64,000 nucleotides of DNA from CAMDPA01 sp963825625 (GCA_963825625.1 CAWGUF010000036.1:62001-126000); one strand, 5' to 3'; numbered from the stretch's first letter, positions 8,898 to 16,737 are shown. The notes: a model not told the origin generated them from the sequence alone. Translations and numbers: made by a program.

Positions 8898-10424
8898 TCA
8901 GGGCGTGGTGGTTGTTTCTGGCTCGGGGGGGCTTGTTGGCGTCGGTTTGTCGGCCAACGCCTGATCCAGCGAAGCACCTTCCGGATCCGCGAGAGCCGCT
9001 TCGCGCGCTGTCCGGATGTGCTCAGCGCTGCCAGCCGGCGGGACTGCGGCTGTCAAAGCGGGCGTGACAAGTGTCTCGACAATACGCTGGTAATTGGCGC
9101 TGCCCCGCGCATGCGTCTCGCCATAGCCCTTTATGAGGCGTGCGAGCTGGGCAATCTCCCGAGCGAGCGCAGTATCGCCTTTTTCCGCGGCCGTCCGCAC
9201 CATGCCGAGCCAGGCGTCGATGTGGCCGTTCTCCTCATGGTAGCGGTAGCTTCGCCGTCGCCAGCTGCGCAGACGGGCCAGCAGCCACACCCTCGTGTAT
9301 CCCGTCACGGTGGTCGTCTTCAGCTGCATCCCGACGTGCCAGGCGGCGAGCTTCGGGTTACGCGCTGCCCGTCGGCGCAGCCAGCGCGCCAGTTTTGGGG
9401 GCAGGATATCAGCTATCTCGTTGACGCCGGGCTTGAAGAAGTCGCGCACCTCGAACGGCTCTTGCGCAGTGACGCCGATCTCGTCGCGGATACGCGTAAA
9501 CCGTTCGGGCCGTGCTTTCAGCTGGGCGACGCGAATGACATCCTCGTAGCTCATCCTGAGCGCGAGCAGCCGCCCGACTTCACGGCATAAGACCGGGTCT
9601 GCGGCGGCGAAAGGTTCCAGTCGACGCCGGTAGAGCGCCGCATAGGCCGCATCCTGGTAATCCGTCAGCCGCGTTTCGGCAATCGCGATCACGCTGCGCG
9701 CGGCGGGTGGGAACTGTTGCGCGGCTGGGGTGTCCGGCAACTCGACAGGTGCAGAGGCGCCGGTTTCTGCCCGTGCTCTCCCTCCACCTGATGCCGCGAT
9801 CTCATGGGCTGCAGCGAATGCCGTGAGATTTGCTTTCACTGCGATGCCGCTGGCCTTGATCGCGTCCTCGAAACGCTGCCGCGGGATAGGGAGAGCTTCG
9901 CTGCCCGCAAGCGCGCCCAGCATCACAGCGCTGATCGGCGCACCAGTTTCGCGCGAAAGGCGATCCATATCCATCAGCGTGGCTTGTCTTGCCCGGTTCC
10001 CTGCGGCCTCTTCCAGCTTGGCGGGGTCGAGCCGGCCGTCGCTCATCGCCATCTTCTCCTGGATGAGAAAAACGCGATGGGTCGAGGCAATCAGTTGCGT
10101 ACGCTCTGGCGTGACGAAGCCCGTGCGGGCTGCCCGCGCAGCTTCCAGAAGCTCGCTGGCCAGTACCACGTCGACCTGACCGGCGACCGGAACCAGTGCA
10201 AACACGGGTGCGCGGCCACTGCCGTCGTGTGGCGCCATCTCGATGTAATAGGTCGTGCCGCCCGTGCGTTGCGCCACGCCGGGCACCGAAGTCGCCTGCA
10301 CCGCAAGCCCTTCCGCCTGCGCCGCTGCGACGATCCAGCCGGTCAGCACACCACCACCCTCTCCGCCCATGGCGCACACGAGCAGTCTGAGCGGTGTCAG
10401 GGGAGGGGTGACGGTTGCGTCCAT
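8898..10424 (-). CDS. iorB: indolepyruvate oxidoreductase subunit beta, long form
   Basis: This is the gamma/beta-type subunit of a 2-oxoacid:acceptor oxidoreductase that decarboxylates aryl pyruvates to aryl-acetyl-CoA. It has 508 residues: an N-terminal pyruvate-ferredoxin-oxidoreductase gamma domain (LRLLVCAMGGEGGGVLTGW, then TSVPGVAQRTGGTTYYIEM) of about 200 residues, and a long C-terminal alpha-helical extension from about residue 230 (TRLTDYQDAAYAALYRRRLE onward). This long form occurs in proteobacterial aerobes. The partner iorA lies 3.5 kb away on the same strand instead of being adjacent. It heads an operon with the salicylyl-CoA hydroxylase fusion. The start at 10424 lies only 8 bases from hairpin A (10433-10507), whose terminal ACACTAG overlaps the Shine-Dalgarno region. 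Confidence 0.9.
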   Translation of the reverse strand: MDATVTPPLTPLRLLVCAMGGEGGGVLTGWIVAAAQAEGLAVQATSVPGVAQRTGGTTYYIEMAPHDGSGRAPVFALVPVAGQVDVVLASELLEAARAARTGFVTPERTQLIASTHRVFLIQEKMAMSDGRLDPAKLEEAAGNRARQATLMDMDRLSRETGAPISAVMLGALAGSEALPIPRQRFEDAIKASGIAVKANLTAFAAAHEIAASGGGRARAETGASAPVELPDTPAAQQFPPAARSVIAIAETRLTDYQDAAYAALYRRRLEPFAAADPVLCREVGRLLALRMSYEDVIRVAQLKARPERFTRIRDEIGVTAQEPFEVRDFFKPGVNEIADILPPKLARWLRRRAARNPKLAAWHVGMQLKTTTVTGYTRVWLLARLRSWRRRSYRYHEENGHIDAWLGMVRTAAEKGDTALAREIAQLARLIKGYGETHARGSANYQRIVETLVTPALTAAVPPAGSAEHIRTAREAALADPEGASLDQALADKPTPTSPPEPETTTTP

Positions 10425-10432
10425 GCCGCTAC

Positions 10433-10507
10433 CTAGTGTCCCCTTGTTCGCGACGTTCGTACAGAGCTCGCGGCAGGTGGAGACGAACTTCGCGAACGGG
10501 ACACTAG
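10433..10507. repeat. CTAGTGT-ended hairpin element A
   Basis: A 75-nt imperfect palindrome. The left arm 10433-10460 and right arm 10483-10507 pair over 24 of 25 positions of the shorter arm. Ends are CTAGTGTCCC and GGGACACTAG. After the first ten bases the left arm has three extra unpaired bases (CTT). The stem core is GTTCGCGACGTTCGT against ACGAACTTCGCGAAC. The loop (10461-10482) contains AGAGCTCGCGGCAGGTGGAG. It belongs to the same design as elements B, C and D. Confidence 0.8.
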
Positions 10508-10519
10508 CTTTGAGGCTAG

Positions 10520-10599
10520 CTTAGTGTGGCGCTCTGTTCGGAAGTTCGCTTGTGCAGCCAGCCCAGAGGTGGATGCGAATTTCCGGACCGCCACACTAG
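10520..10599. repeat. CTAGTGT-ended hairpin element B
   Basis: An 80-nt imperfect palindrome in the same orientation as A, 12 bases away. Ends are CTTAGTGTGGCG and CGCCACACTAG. Four extra bases (CTCT) sit in the left arm at the same place as in A. Stem core TGTTCGGAAGTTCGC faces GCGAATTTCCGGAC. The loop includes CAGCCAGCCCAGAGGTGGAT, sharing AGGTGGA with A. The left TTAG replaces CTAG. Confidence 0.78.
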
Positions 10600-10746
10600 C
10601 CGGACGCGGCCGCCCTGCAAAGTGGTCCCGCCTTTTTCGAGCCGTCAGCGCTGCAGCATGACGAGGGCGGATCCTGTCGCTACATTTCACCCGGGTCGCG
10701 TCCGATACGAGGCATGGCGCTGATAACCACGGTAGGCAAGGCATGC

Positions 10747-12114
10747 ATGGCTGATACATCCGAGACACTGCTGCGATCGCGGATCGGGACCTTTCTGTTC
10801 GGGCCGCCTCTGGACCGGCCGTTGCCGGAGCGCCTCCTGCGCTCGATCCGCGAGCAGGAGGACCGCAGCGAGGTGCTGATCTGCTGGATGCAGATTGTCG
10901 CCATCGTGTTTTTCGCGATCCTGTACGGGCTGTCGCCCAAGGGTTTCGGTTCCGAGGCCAGTTTCGCACCGGTGCCCATCACGCTGGCGGCTTACGCGGC
11001 GTTCACGGCTCTGCGTCTGTTTCTTGCCTATGCCGGCCGTCTGACGCCGGCTTTCCTGGCCACTTCCGTGCTGGTCGACATCGCGGTGCTGATGATCACG
11101 ATCTGGAGCTTTCATCTGCAGTACAATCAGCCGCCTGCGGTGTATCTGAAGGCGCCGACGCTGCTTTATGTCTTCATCATCGTCGCGCTGAGGGCGTTGA
11201 GGTTCGATCCACGCTGGGTGCTGCTTGCCGGTCTGTCCGCTGCAGCGGGTTGGCTCGTCCTGCTCGCATATGCACTGTGGGGATTGCCGATGTCGGCAAT
11301 GGTGACCCGCAATTATGCCGAGTACGCCACGTCGAACAAGCTGCTGATCGGCGCCGAGATCGACAAGATCGTCTCCATTCTTATCGTCACTGCAGTGCTG
11401 GCCCTGGTGCTGGTCCGGGCACGACGCACGTTGATCCGCTCGGTGGCCGATGCGGCAGCGACCGCAGAGCTGTCCCGCTTCTTCGCTCCCGACATAGCCC
11501 AGGCCATCATCGCGGCGCCGGAGGAGATCAAGCCGGGTACCGGCGTGCCGCGGCAGGCTGCCATCATGTTCATCGATCTGCGGGGTTTCACGACGCTGGC
11601 AAGCACGATGGAACCGACGCTGCTGGTGGAAATGCTGGGGCAGTATCAGTCTGTCGTTCTGCCGGTGATCCGCAGGCATCGCGGCGCGGTGATCACGTAT
11701 CTGGGCGACGGCATCATGATCACGTTCGGAGCTACCCGGGAGAACGGCACGTTCGCTGCGGATGCCGTAAAGGCTGCGGAGGAGTTGAAAGCGGCGCTGG
11801 CCGACTGGGCGGCTCGGCGCAAGGCGCAGGGCCAGGCGGCGCCGGCGGCCGGCATCGGTGTGGCATACGGCCGTGTGATCTACGGTGCAATCGGCACCGA
11901 GGGCCGCCTGGAGTACGCCGTGATCGGCGATCCTGTGAATCGCGCGGCGCGCCTGCAGGGGCTTACCAAGGCAGAGGGTGTCGCGGTGCTGGTCGGGGCC
12001 GACGCTTGGGCGGAGGCGCTGGCGCAGGGGCTGGCCCCCAAACTTGAGTATGAGCACCGCAGTTGCACTCTGGCCGGCATATCTGAGCCAGTCGACGTGG
12101 TGGCGTTGCGATAG
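10747..12114 (+). CDS. class III adenylate cyclase, six-TM membrane-anchored
   Basis: This 455-residue integral membrane protein should make cAMP from ATP. About six hydrophobic segments come first (for example MQIVAIVFFAILYGLS, FLATSVLVDIAVLMITIW, VLLAGLSAAAGWLVLLAYA and ILIVTAVLALVLVRA). A class III cyclase domain follows from about residue 255: AIMFIDLRGFTTLAS with the first metal Asp, YLGDGIMITFGA with the second, and EYAVIGDPVNRAARLQ with the transition-state Asn/Arg. Two start choices exist, ATG 10714 or ATG 10747; the latter starts MADTSETLLRSR and has AAGG upstream. It stands alone between the hairpin pair and a SET gene. The membrane domain probably senses something, but no named sensor fold is visible. 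Confidence 0.9.
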   Translation: MADTSETLLRSRIGTFLFGPPLDRPLPERLLRSIREQEDRSEVLICWMQIVAIVFFAILYGLSPKGFGSEASFAPVPITLAAYAAFTALRLFLAYAGRLTPAFLATSVLVDIAVLMITIWSFHLQYNQPPAVYLKAPTLLYVFIIVALRALRFDPRWVLLAGLSAAAGWLVLLAYALWGLPMSAMVTRNYAEYATSNKLLIGAEIDKIVSILIVTAVLALVLVRARRTLIRSVADAAATAELSRFFAPDIAQAIIAAPEEIKPGTGVPRQAAIMFIDLRGFTTLASTMEPTLLVEMLGQYQSVVLPVIRRHRGAVITYLGDGIMITFGATRENGTFAADAVKAAEELKAALADWAARRKAQGQAAPAAGIGVAYGRVIYGAIGTEGRLEYAVIGDPVNRAARLQGLTKAEGVAVLVGADAWAEALAQGLAPKLEYEHRSCTLAGISEPVDVVALR

Positions 12115-12318
12115 AGGCGGGCGTGGCCTGATTTCCAGTGGCGTACGTACTGCCGCTTGATGTCTCTACGTATTTGTCCTATACGCTCGCCGCCTGCCGA
12201 TAGCCGTGCATCGTATGTGTTCTGCGTGCCGTTGGAGGGTAGATGTGTGTGTTTGCTTGAGGCCGCAGTAGCGCCCGGGCCAGGACGCGGCGGCCGGCAA
12301 TAGCGGGGTGTCTGTCGC

Positions 12319-12762
12319 ATGCATGGAAATGTTTCATACCGGTATGAGGAGGCGACGGCATCGGAGCCGTCAAAACGAATGCTCCGCGCGACCAAGGCCG
12401 CGCCGGGCGTGTCGCCGGGGCGGGGGCGCGGATTGTTCGCCGTCCAGCGCATCGAGATCGGCGAGACAATCGATCAGGCCTGCACCATTGCGGTCGATGC
12501 GGAAAACTGCCAGCGGCTGAATGCCGTCAAGCCGCTGTCGGACTATTATTTCGAGCATCCCGAATGCGAGGACGAAGGGCTGCTGATCATCGGCATGGCA
12601 AGCCTATGCAACCATAGCGACCGACCGAATGCTAAGGTCCGCTTCGAGAATGGCGGGCCGCTGGGCTGGGTGGCGATCCTCTATGCTCTCACCGATATTT
12701 CGGCGGGCGAAGAGATCGTCTTCGACTACAACTACCCGCTGTGGTTCGACAAGGCGCAGTAG
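12319..12762 (+). CDS. SET-domain protein (putative lysine methyltransferase)
   Basis: This small 147-residue protein consists almost only of a SET domain. The SAM-binding start GRGRGLFAVQRIEIGE lies near residues 34-50, the active-site motif CNHSDRPNAKVRF near 96-108, and the catalytic GEEIVFDYNYPLW near 128-140. No post-SET cysteines are present. Small bacterial SET proteins of this type are known, but their targets are largely uncharacterised. An internal ATG at 12379 (MLRATKAAPG) is an alternative start that loses only unconserved residues. It converges on the carboxymuconolactone-decarboxylase-like gene, with a GC-rich hairpin between them. Confidence 0.82.
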   Translation: MHGNVSYRYEEATASEPSKRMLRATKAAPGVSPGRGRGLFAVQRIEIGETIDQACTIAVDAENCQRLNAVKPLSDYYFEHPECEDEGLLIIGMASLCNHSDRPNAKVRFENGGPLGWVAILYALTDISAGEEIVFDYNYPLWFDKAQ

Positions 12763-12787
12763 GCCGGCCTGTGTCCTCGCGCCGGCC
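12762..12787. terminator. bidirectional terminator-like hairpin
   Basis: GGCCGGC (12762-12768) and GCCGGCC (12781-12787) form a perfect seven-pair stem with a 12-base loop between the convergent SET and carboxymuconolactone-decarboxylase-like genes. No T tract follows, so termination is inferred from position. Confidence 0.45.
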
Positions 12788-12795
12788 GCCTTGGC

Positions 12796-13386
12796 TCACG
12801 GTATCGGCATGAGCGGCTTCTTGCCCTCGTGCAGCTGCATGTCCACGGCCTGCAGCAGCACGGCGGTGCCGGCGTAGTTGCCTGACAGCGTGATCAGATC
12901 GATGAGCTGCTGCGTGCCGAACATATCCCTTGCCTCGGCAAACAGCTGCGATGTCACCTTGTGATCGCGCCACATCTGGCGGACGAGCTCGATCGGCACC
13001 GCGTCGATGCGCTCGATGCCGTCGGTCGACTTGCGGTGCTTGATGATATCGATGACCTCGGCGGGCACGCCGCACTTGAGCGCCTCGTCCTCGTGCGCCA
13101 CCCATTCGAACTGGCAGTCCATCTCGCGCGCGGTGGCGAGAATTGTGACCTCGCGGGTGCGCGCCGAGTAGCCCGCCTCGAATTTGAGATACCGGTTGAG
13201 CTTGGTGGTGATCTCGGCCGTCTTCGGACTGAACAGCTTCAGCCCGCCTGGTCCCTGCAGCCCGGCCAGTGTCGTGCCTGGTGTCGCGGAGTTGTCGTAG
13301 AGCCGCTTGCCCGCCTCATCGAGGTCGTCGCGATTGGGCAGCGGCAGGCGCATTCCGGACTTGGGGTCGATGTCGGCGGGCTTCAT
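12796..13386 (-). CDS. carboxymuconolactone decarboxylase (AhpD-like) family protein
   Basis: This 196-residue all-helical protein of the CMD/AhpD superfamily starts MKPADIDPKSGMRLPLPNRD. The superfamily core includes TREVTILATAREMDCQFEW and AHEDEALKCGVPAEVID, the segment that in AhpD-like proteins carries the proton-relay Glu and His (E-x3-H). AhpD itself needs a CxxC, which is absent here, so a peroxidase role is unlikely. Many homologues sit in aromatic pathways without an assigned reaction. ATG 13386 is preferred over a longer upstream extension because family similarity begins there. A second CMD protein is encoded 59 bases upstream, and iorA before that. Confidence 0.85.
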   Translation of the reverse strand: MKPADIDPKSGMRLPLPNRDDLDEAGKRLYDNSATPGTTLAGLQGPGGLKLFSPKTAEITTKLNRYLKFEAGYSARTREVTILATAREMDCQFEWVAHEDEALKCGVPAEVIDIIKHRKSTDGIERIDAVPIELVRQMWRDHKVTSQLFAEARDMFGTQQLIDLITLSGNYAGTAVLLQAVDMQLHEGKKPLMPIP

Positions 13387-13445
13387 GGGCACTCCTCGTT
13401 TCCTCTGGTATTTTGCCTGATAGAGGCCGGCAATCGGGCGTCGTG

Positions 13446-13865
13446 TCAATCCTCGGTGCCGCCGACCCTGGGATCGCCAAAGCCTTTGAGATCCTCCTTC
13501 TTCCATTTCTCGAACTCGGCCAGCGCCCACATGCCGCGCGCAACGCCGCCATAGACCACGGTCTGCAGGATCACCTCGCGGATTTCCTCGTCCGTCGCGC
13601 CGTAGCTTTTGCAGCCGGTGAAGTGCACCCGCATCTGTGCAGGAAGGCCGGCCATCATCAGTGCTGCCACGGCGCATAATTCGCGCGTCTTCTGGTCCAG
13701 CACCTGCCGGTCGTAGAGAAATCCGAATACGAACTTCTGGAACTCCATGGAATAATCCGCATCGTGCGTGGCGACGCGGTCGAACAGTGCCTTGGCGTAG
13801 TCCTCGCCATAGTTGGCCGCACACCGCGCCAGGCCTTTGGCGTCGTACTTCTCGTCGTCGCTCAT
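13446..13865 (-). CDS. carboxymuconolactone decarboxylase family protein (PcaC-like)
   Basis: This 139-residue protein matches the short CMD family whose type member is 4-carboxymuconolactone decarboxylase of the protocatechuate branch. Characteristic blocks are SMEFQKFVFGFLYDRQVLDQ, KTRELCAVAALMMAG, MRVHFTGCKSYGATDEEIRE and ILQTVVYGGVARGMWA. It has no neighbouring pca genes, so PcaC function is not assured. Upstream it has an AAGGAG ribosome site, and 20 bases from its start begins a perfect 24-base inverted repeat that reaches the iorA stop codon. It is probably co-transcribed with iorA and the next CMD gene. Confidence 0.85.
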   Translation of the reverse strand: MSDDEKYDAKGLARCAANYGEDYAKALFDRVATHDADYSMEFQKFVFGFLYDRQVLDQKTRELCAVAALMMAGLPAQMRVHFTGCKSYGATDEEIREVILQTVVYGGVARGMWALAEFEKWKKEDLKGFGDPRVGGTED

Positions 13866-13884
13866 CGCGTGTCTCCTTCCGAAA

Positions 13885-13978
13885 ATGACCGAAAATGGGG
13901 ACAGCTCGATTTTTGTCTGCTGGTGATCGGACAGGGCGCCTCAATCATGTAGACCGAGCTGTCCCCATTTTCGGTCAT
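13885..13978. repeat. GGGGACAG-type hairpin repeat, perfect 24-base arms
   Basis: ATGACCGAAAATGGGGACAG plus CTCG at 13885-13908 is matched exactly by its complement at 13955-13978, around a 46-base loop. It fills the whole spacer between iorA and the CMD gene; its last base touches the iorA TGA stop. Related arms occur at 16480-16560, 16969-17051 and 17132-17210. The shape resembles REP elements mobilised by RAYT-type transposases. Confidence 0.8.
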
Positions 13979-16107
13979 CACACGCGCCGCGCCAGCCGCC
14001 CGATCACCGCCTGCCGCAGCTTGTGCAGGCGGCGCTCCCACCAGCCGGCGTTGATGGTGCGCTGGGCGCGGTAGAACGACGGGCACAGGATGGCCGCGTG
14101 CGCCATCTCCCCGCACAGCCCGCAGGCGACGCAGCCGTTGTTGACGGCGGCTACGGGATCGGTTCGCAAAGGATCGGGGTTCGGCTTGATGGTGAGCGAT
14201 GGGCAGCCCGACATGCGGATGCAGGAATGGTCGCCGGTGCAGATGTTATCGTCGACGCCGAAGCGGGCCTTCTCCACGCGCTTGCCAGCCTTGAGCCGGG
14301 CGGCGTCCTCGGCATTCTCGCGCCGCTTGCGCGCCAGCATGCATTCCGATTCCGCGATGATGACCTTGAGGCCCTTGCGCGTCGTCGTCAGTGCGTCTTT
14401 CAGCGCCGCCACGACCTTGCCCACCGAATAGGTGCGCACTGTCTTCACCCAGTCGACGCCCATCGCCTTCAGGTGGCGCTCGATGTCCATGCCGCGCTCC
14501 GCCTGCGGCGTGTACTTGCCCGACGACGGCAGCAATTGTTGTCCGGTGGCGGACGAATAGCCGTTCTGCATGATGACGAGCACGCCGTCGGACTTGTTGT
14601 GGATGGCACTGGCGACGCCGGTCTGCACGCCGTTGTGCCAGAAACCGCCGTCGCCCATCACCGCGATCGTGCGCTTCTGCTGCATCGGCGTGACCGCGGC
14701 GTTCGACGCCAGCGACATGCCATAGCCGAGGATCGAGTTGCCGAAGCCGAACGGCTGGAACGTCGCGAAGGCGTGACAGCCGATGTCGGCCGCATAGTGC
14801 ACGTTACCGATGTCTTTTTGCACGAGCTTCATGGCGCCGAACACCGGCCGTTCCGGGCAGCCGGTACAGAACGTCGGCCCGCGCGGCGGCAGCATGCCGT
14901 CCCAGGCCTTTGTCCCTTCTGTGCGTGCGGCATCGATGCGGGCATTGACGGCATCGAGCTGTTCCGCCGCCTCCGCTTCCCGCCCGTGCAGGCGCAGGAA
15001 GTCGGCAAGGCACTTGGCGACGACCTCGCCGGTGAGCTCGCCCGCAGCCGGCACCAGCCCCTTGCCGACCACTTTCGTTCCGAGGTCGGAGTGGGCGATC
15101 GCCTGCAGCAGTCCGTGCTCGATGAATTCCGGCGATCCTTCCTCCAGCACAAGTAGCGCACGCTTGCCTTTCGCGAACGCGACGATCTCGTCGGGCACCA
15201 GCGGCCAGGTGACGTTGAGCACATAAAGCGGGATCTTCGATCCGCCGTAGCCATCGGCAAGTCCCGCTTCCATCAGCTGGCGGATCACCGTGTTATAGAT
15301 GCCGCCCTGCAGCACGATGCCGACCTCGCCGATCTCGCCGGGCACGATCTCGTTCAAGCCGTGCTTGACGATGTAGTCGCGGGCGGCGGGAATGCGGCGG
15401 GCCACCTTGTCGTGCTCCTGCGGGAAGGTGACGGGCGGGTGGGCGAGGCGTGCATAGTCATGCGGCGCGGGCTCGGCCAGCTTGGCGACGGCGCTGACCG
15501 GGGGCGCCACGTTGTCCTTGGCGGTGAACTCGCCCTGGACGTGGCAGGCGCGGATGCGAAGCTGCAGCATGGCCGGCATGCTGGAGGCCTCCGACAGCGC
15601 GAATGCGTGCTCGACACTATTCACGATCGATGTCAGGTCCGGCTTGGGATCGAGCATGACGAGCGTCGATTTCATCGCGAACGCGAGGCTGCGCTCCTGG
15701 ATCACGCTGGCGCCCTCGCCGTAGTCCTCGCCGACGATGATCAGTGCACCGCCCTTGACGCCCACAGACGCGAGGTTCGACAGCGCATCGGATGCCACGT
15801 TGGTGCCGACGATAGACTTCCACGTCACCGCCCCGCGCACCGGATAGTTGAGCGAGGCGGCCAGCATAGCGGCGGCGGAGGCCTCGTTGGCGCAGGCTTC
15901 GACATGGATGCCGAGTTGGCCCATCATGTCCTTGGCCGAGACCAGCACGTCGAGCAGCGCGGTTACAGGCGCGCCCTGGTAGCCGCCGACGTAGGCGACG
16001 CCCGACTGCAGCAGCGCCTTGGTGACGGCGAGGATGCCTTCGCCGCGGAATGTCTCGCCAGCGCCCATCTCGAGCTGGCGGATTTCTTGCGTGTAGGTGC
16101 GTTCCAT
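13978..16107 (-). CDS. iorA: indolepyruvate oxidoreductase subunit alpha
   Basis: This 709-residue TPP- and iron-sulfur-dependent subunit oxidatively decarboxylates indolepyruvate or related aryl pyruvates to the aryl-acetyl-CoA, passing electrons to ferredoxin or a flavoprotein. The N-terminal pyrimidine-binding part includes GVAYVGGYQGAPVTALLDVL. The TPP-binding part has MGDGGFWHNGVQTGVASAIH followed by VIMQNGYSSATG. The C-terminal ferredoxin region has two cysteine groups, DNICTGDHSCIRMSGCPS and NNGCVACGLCGEMAHAAILCP, as expected for two [4Fe-4S] clusters. The ATG at 16107 starts MERTYTQEIRQLEMGAGETF. It should work with iorB at 8.9-10.4 kb; other genes now separate them. Confidence 0.93.
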   Translation of the reverse strand: MERTYTQEIRQLEMGAGETFRGEGILAVTKALLQSGVAYVGGYQGAPVTALLDVLVSAKDMMGQLGIHVEACANEASAAAMLAASLNYPVRGAVTWKSIVGTNVASDALSNLASVGVKGGALIIVGEDYGEGASVIQERSLAFAMKSTLVMLDPKPDLTSIVNSVEHAFALSEASSMPAMLQLRIRACHVQGEFTAKDNVAPPVSAVAKLAEPAPHDYARLAHPPVTFPQEHDKVARRIPAARDYIVKHGLNEIVPGEIGEVGIVLQGGIYNTVIRQLMEAGLADGYGGSKIPLYVLNVTWPLVPDEIVAFAKGKRALLVLEEGSPEFIEHGLLQAIAHSDLGTKVVGKGLVPAAGELTGEVVAKCLADFLRLHGREAEAAEQLDAVNARIDAARTEGTKAWDGMLPPRGPTFCTGCPERPVFGAMKLVQKDIGNVHYAADIGCHAFATFQPFGFGNSILGYGMSLASNAAVTPMQQKRTIAVMGDGGFWHNGVQTGVASAIHNKSDGVLVIMQNGYSSATGQQLLPSSGKYTPQAERGMDIERHLKAMGVDWVKTVRTYSVGKVVAALKDALTTTRKGLKVIIAESECMLARKRRENAEDAARLKAGKRVEKARFGVDDNICTGDHSCIRMSGCPSLTIKPNPDPLRTDPVAAVNNGCVACGLCGEMAHAAILCPSFYRAQRTINAGWWERRLHKLRQAVIGRLARRV

Positions 16108-16334
16108 GTGGTGGCTCTCAGGTGGACGCGGCCGGTGTTTTCTGACTGGCTGGAGCGTAGCGCGAGCCGGCGCAGGATGCGAGGGGTTCAGCCAAGGGTG
16201 TCAGCCAGGGCGAAATGGAGTGAGTGCCTGCAGCATGCGAGGGGCCTCGCCCCTCGCGCTCCCCAACCAGTGCCACCGGCCCTGGACCCGGCGGATTGGT
16301 GGTTTGGGGAGGAGGGGACGTAGAAACACCCGTC

Positions 16335-16446
16335 GTCATGGCCGATCCGAGGCTTTGCGCGAGCGCTGCAGCGATCCGGCGCTAAGCGCCGCAGTCGCAG
16401 CGCAAGTTGAAAGCAGGTACGAGGGACATGGCGGCCATGACGCCCG
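16335..16446. repeat. GTCATGGCCG-type intergenic repeat, copy 1
   Basis: The element starts GTCATGGCCGATCCGAGG and ends GAGGGACATGGCGGCCATGA plus CG, so its ends are inverted repeats (CATGGCCG with CGGCCATG). It contains the inner palindrome CGGCGCTAAGCGCCG. Copy 2 at 17238-17386 shares both ends. From memory, similar GTCATGGCCGGG repeats are common in Bradyrhizobiaceae genomes. Confidence 0.65.
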
Positions 16447-16479
16447 TAATGAAGTGGGTGTGAGGGAAATTCCGGGACA

Positions 16480-16560
16480 AATTCCGTGACAGCTCGATTT
16501 ACTGGTCGTCCAAGCTCACCTTGCATCCTGCCTGCAAGCTAAATCGAGCTGTCCCGAATT
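16480..16560. repeat. GGGACAGC-type hairpin repeat
   Basis: AATTCCGTGACAGCTCGATTT (16480-16500, written in part) pairs with AAATCGAGCTGTCCCGAATT (16541-16560) with one bulge and one mismatch. The tail after the right arm, with CCCGAATTTTTTGCA, recurs after the hairpin at 17030-17051. The shared core GACAGCTCG links it to the 13885-13978 hairpin. Confidence 0.7.
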
Positions 16561-16737
16561 TGCCCGCCCCGAATTTTTTGCATCATGGTTTTTGGCCCAG
16601 GTCTTCGTGCCGGTCACGTCTGCACCGACGACCGGGAGGCCACGCGCCGAGGGCTGCCGTTTGGGCCGTAAATCAATAGATTGACCGGCAGGGAGAACAC
16701 GCCTAGGGGTGTTGATCTTGTCATGGGGGATTTGGTC

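Larger units (their letters stand above)
10425..10746. other. intergenic region holding a hairpin pair
   Basis: This 322-base spacer between iorB (minus) and the adenylate cyclase (plus) contains the two long hairpins at 10433-10507 and 10520-10599, separated by 12 bases. The remaining 147 bases up to the cyclase carry no clear coding sequence; the cyclase promoter should lie here. Confidence 0.8.
16108..16737. other. gene-free repeat mosaic, left part
   Basis: No gene is supported in this 630-base stretch upstream of iorA. It contains a GC-rich hairpin (GCGAGGGG 16237-16244 with CCCCTCGC 16250-16257), a GTCATGGCCG-type repeat (16335-16446) and a GGGACAGC-type hairpin (16480-16560). ORFs crossing it have no recognisable content. 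Confidence 0.75.

Noticed and set aside
10433..10507. Ordinary rho-independent terminator for hairpin A
   Set aside because: It lies upstream of iorB (5' side of a minus-strand gene) and upstream of the cyclase, so no gene ends there; arms are far longer than a terminator and no T run follows.
10520..10599. Insertion sequence with target duplication
   Set aside because: CTAG ends look like a duplication and TGT...ACA like terminal repeats, but there is no transposase space and element B lacks one CTAG; kept only as a possible origin for the hairpin family.
12796..13944. Long 382-codon form of the CMD gene
   Set aside because: The upstream part is a shadow of the second CMD gene; family similarity begins at the ATG at 13386.
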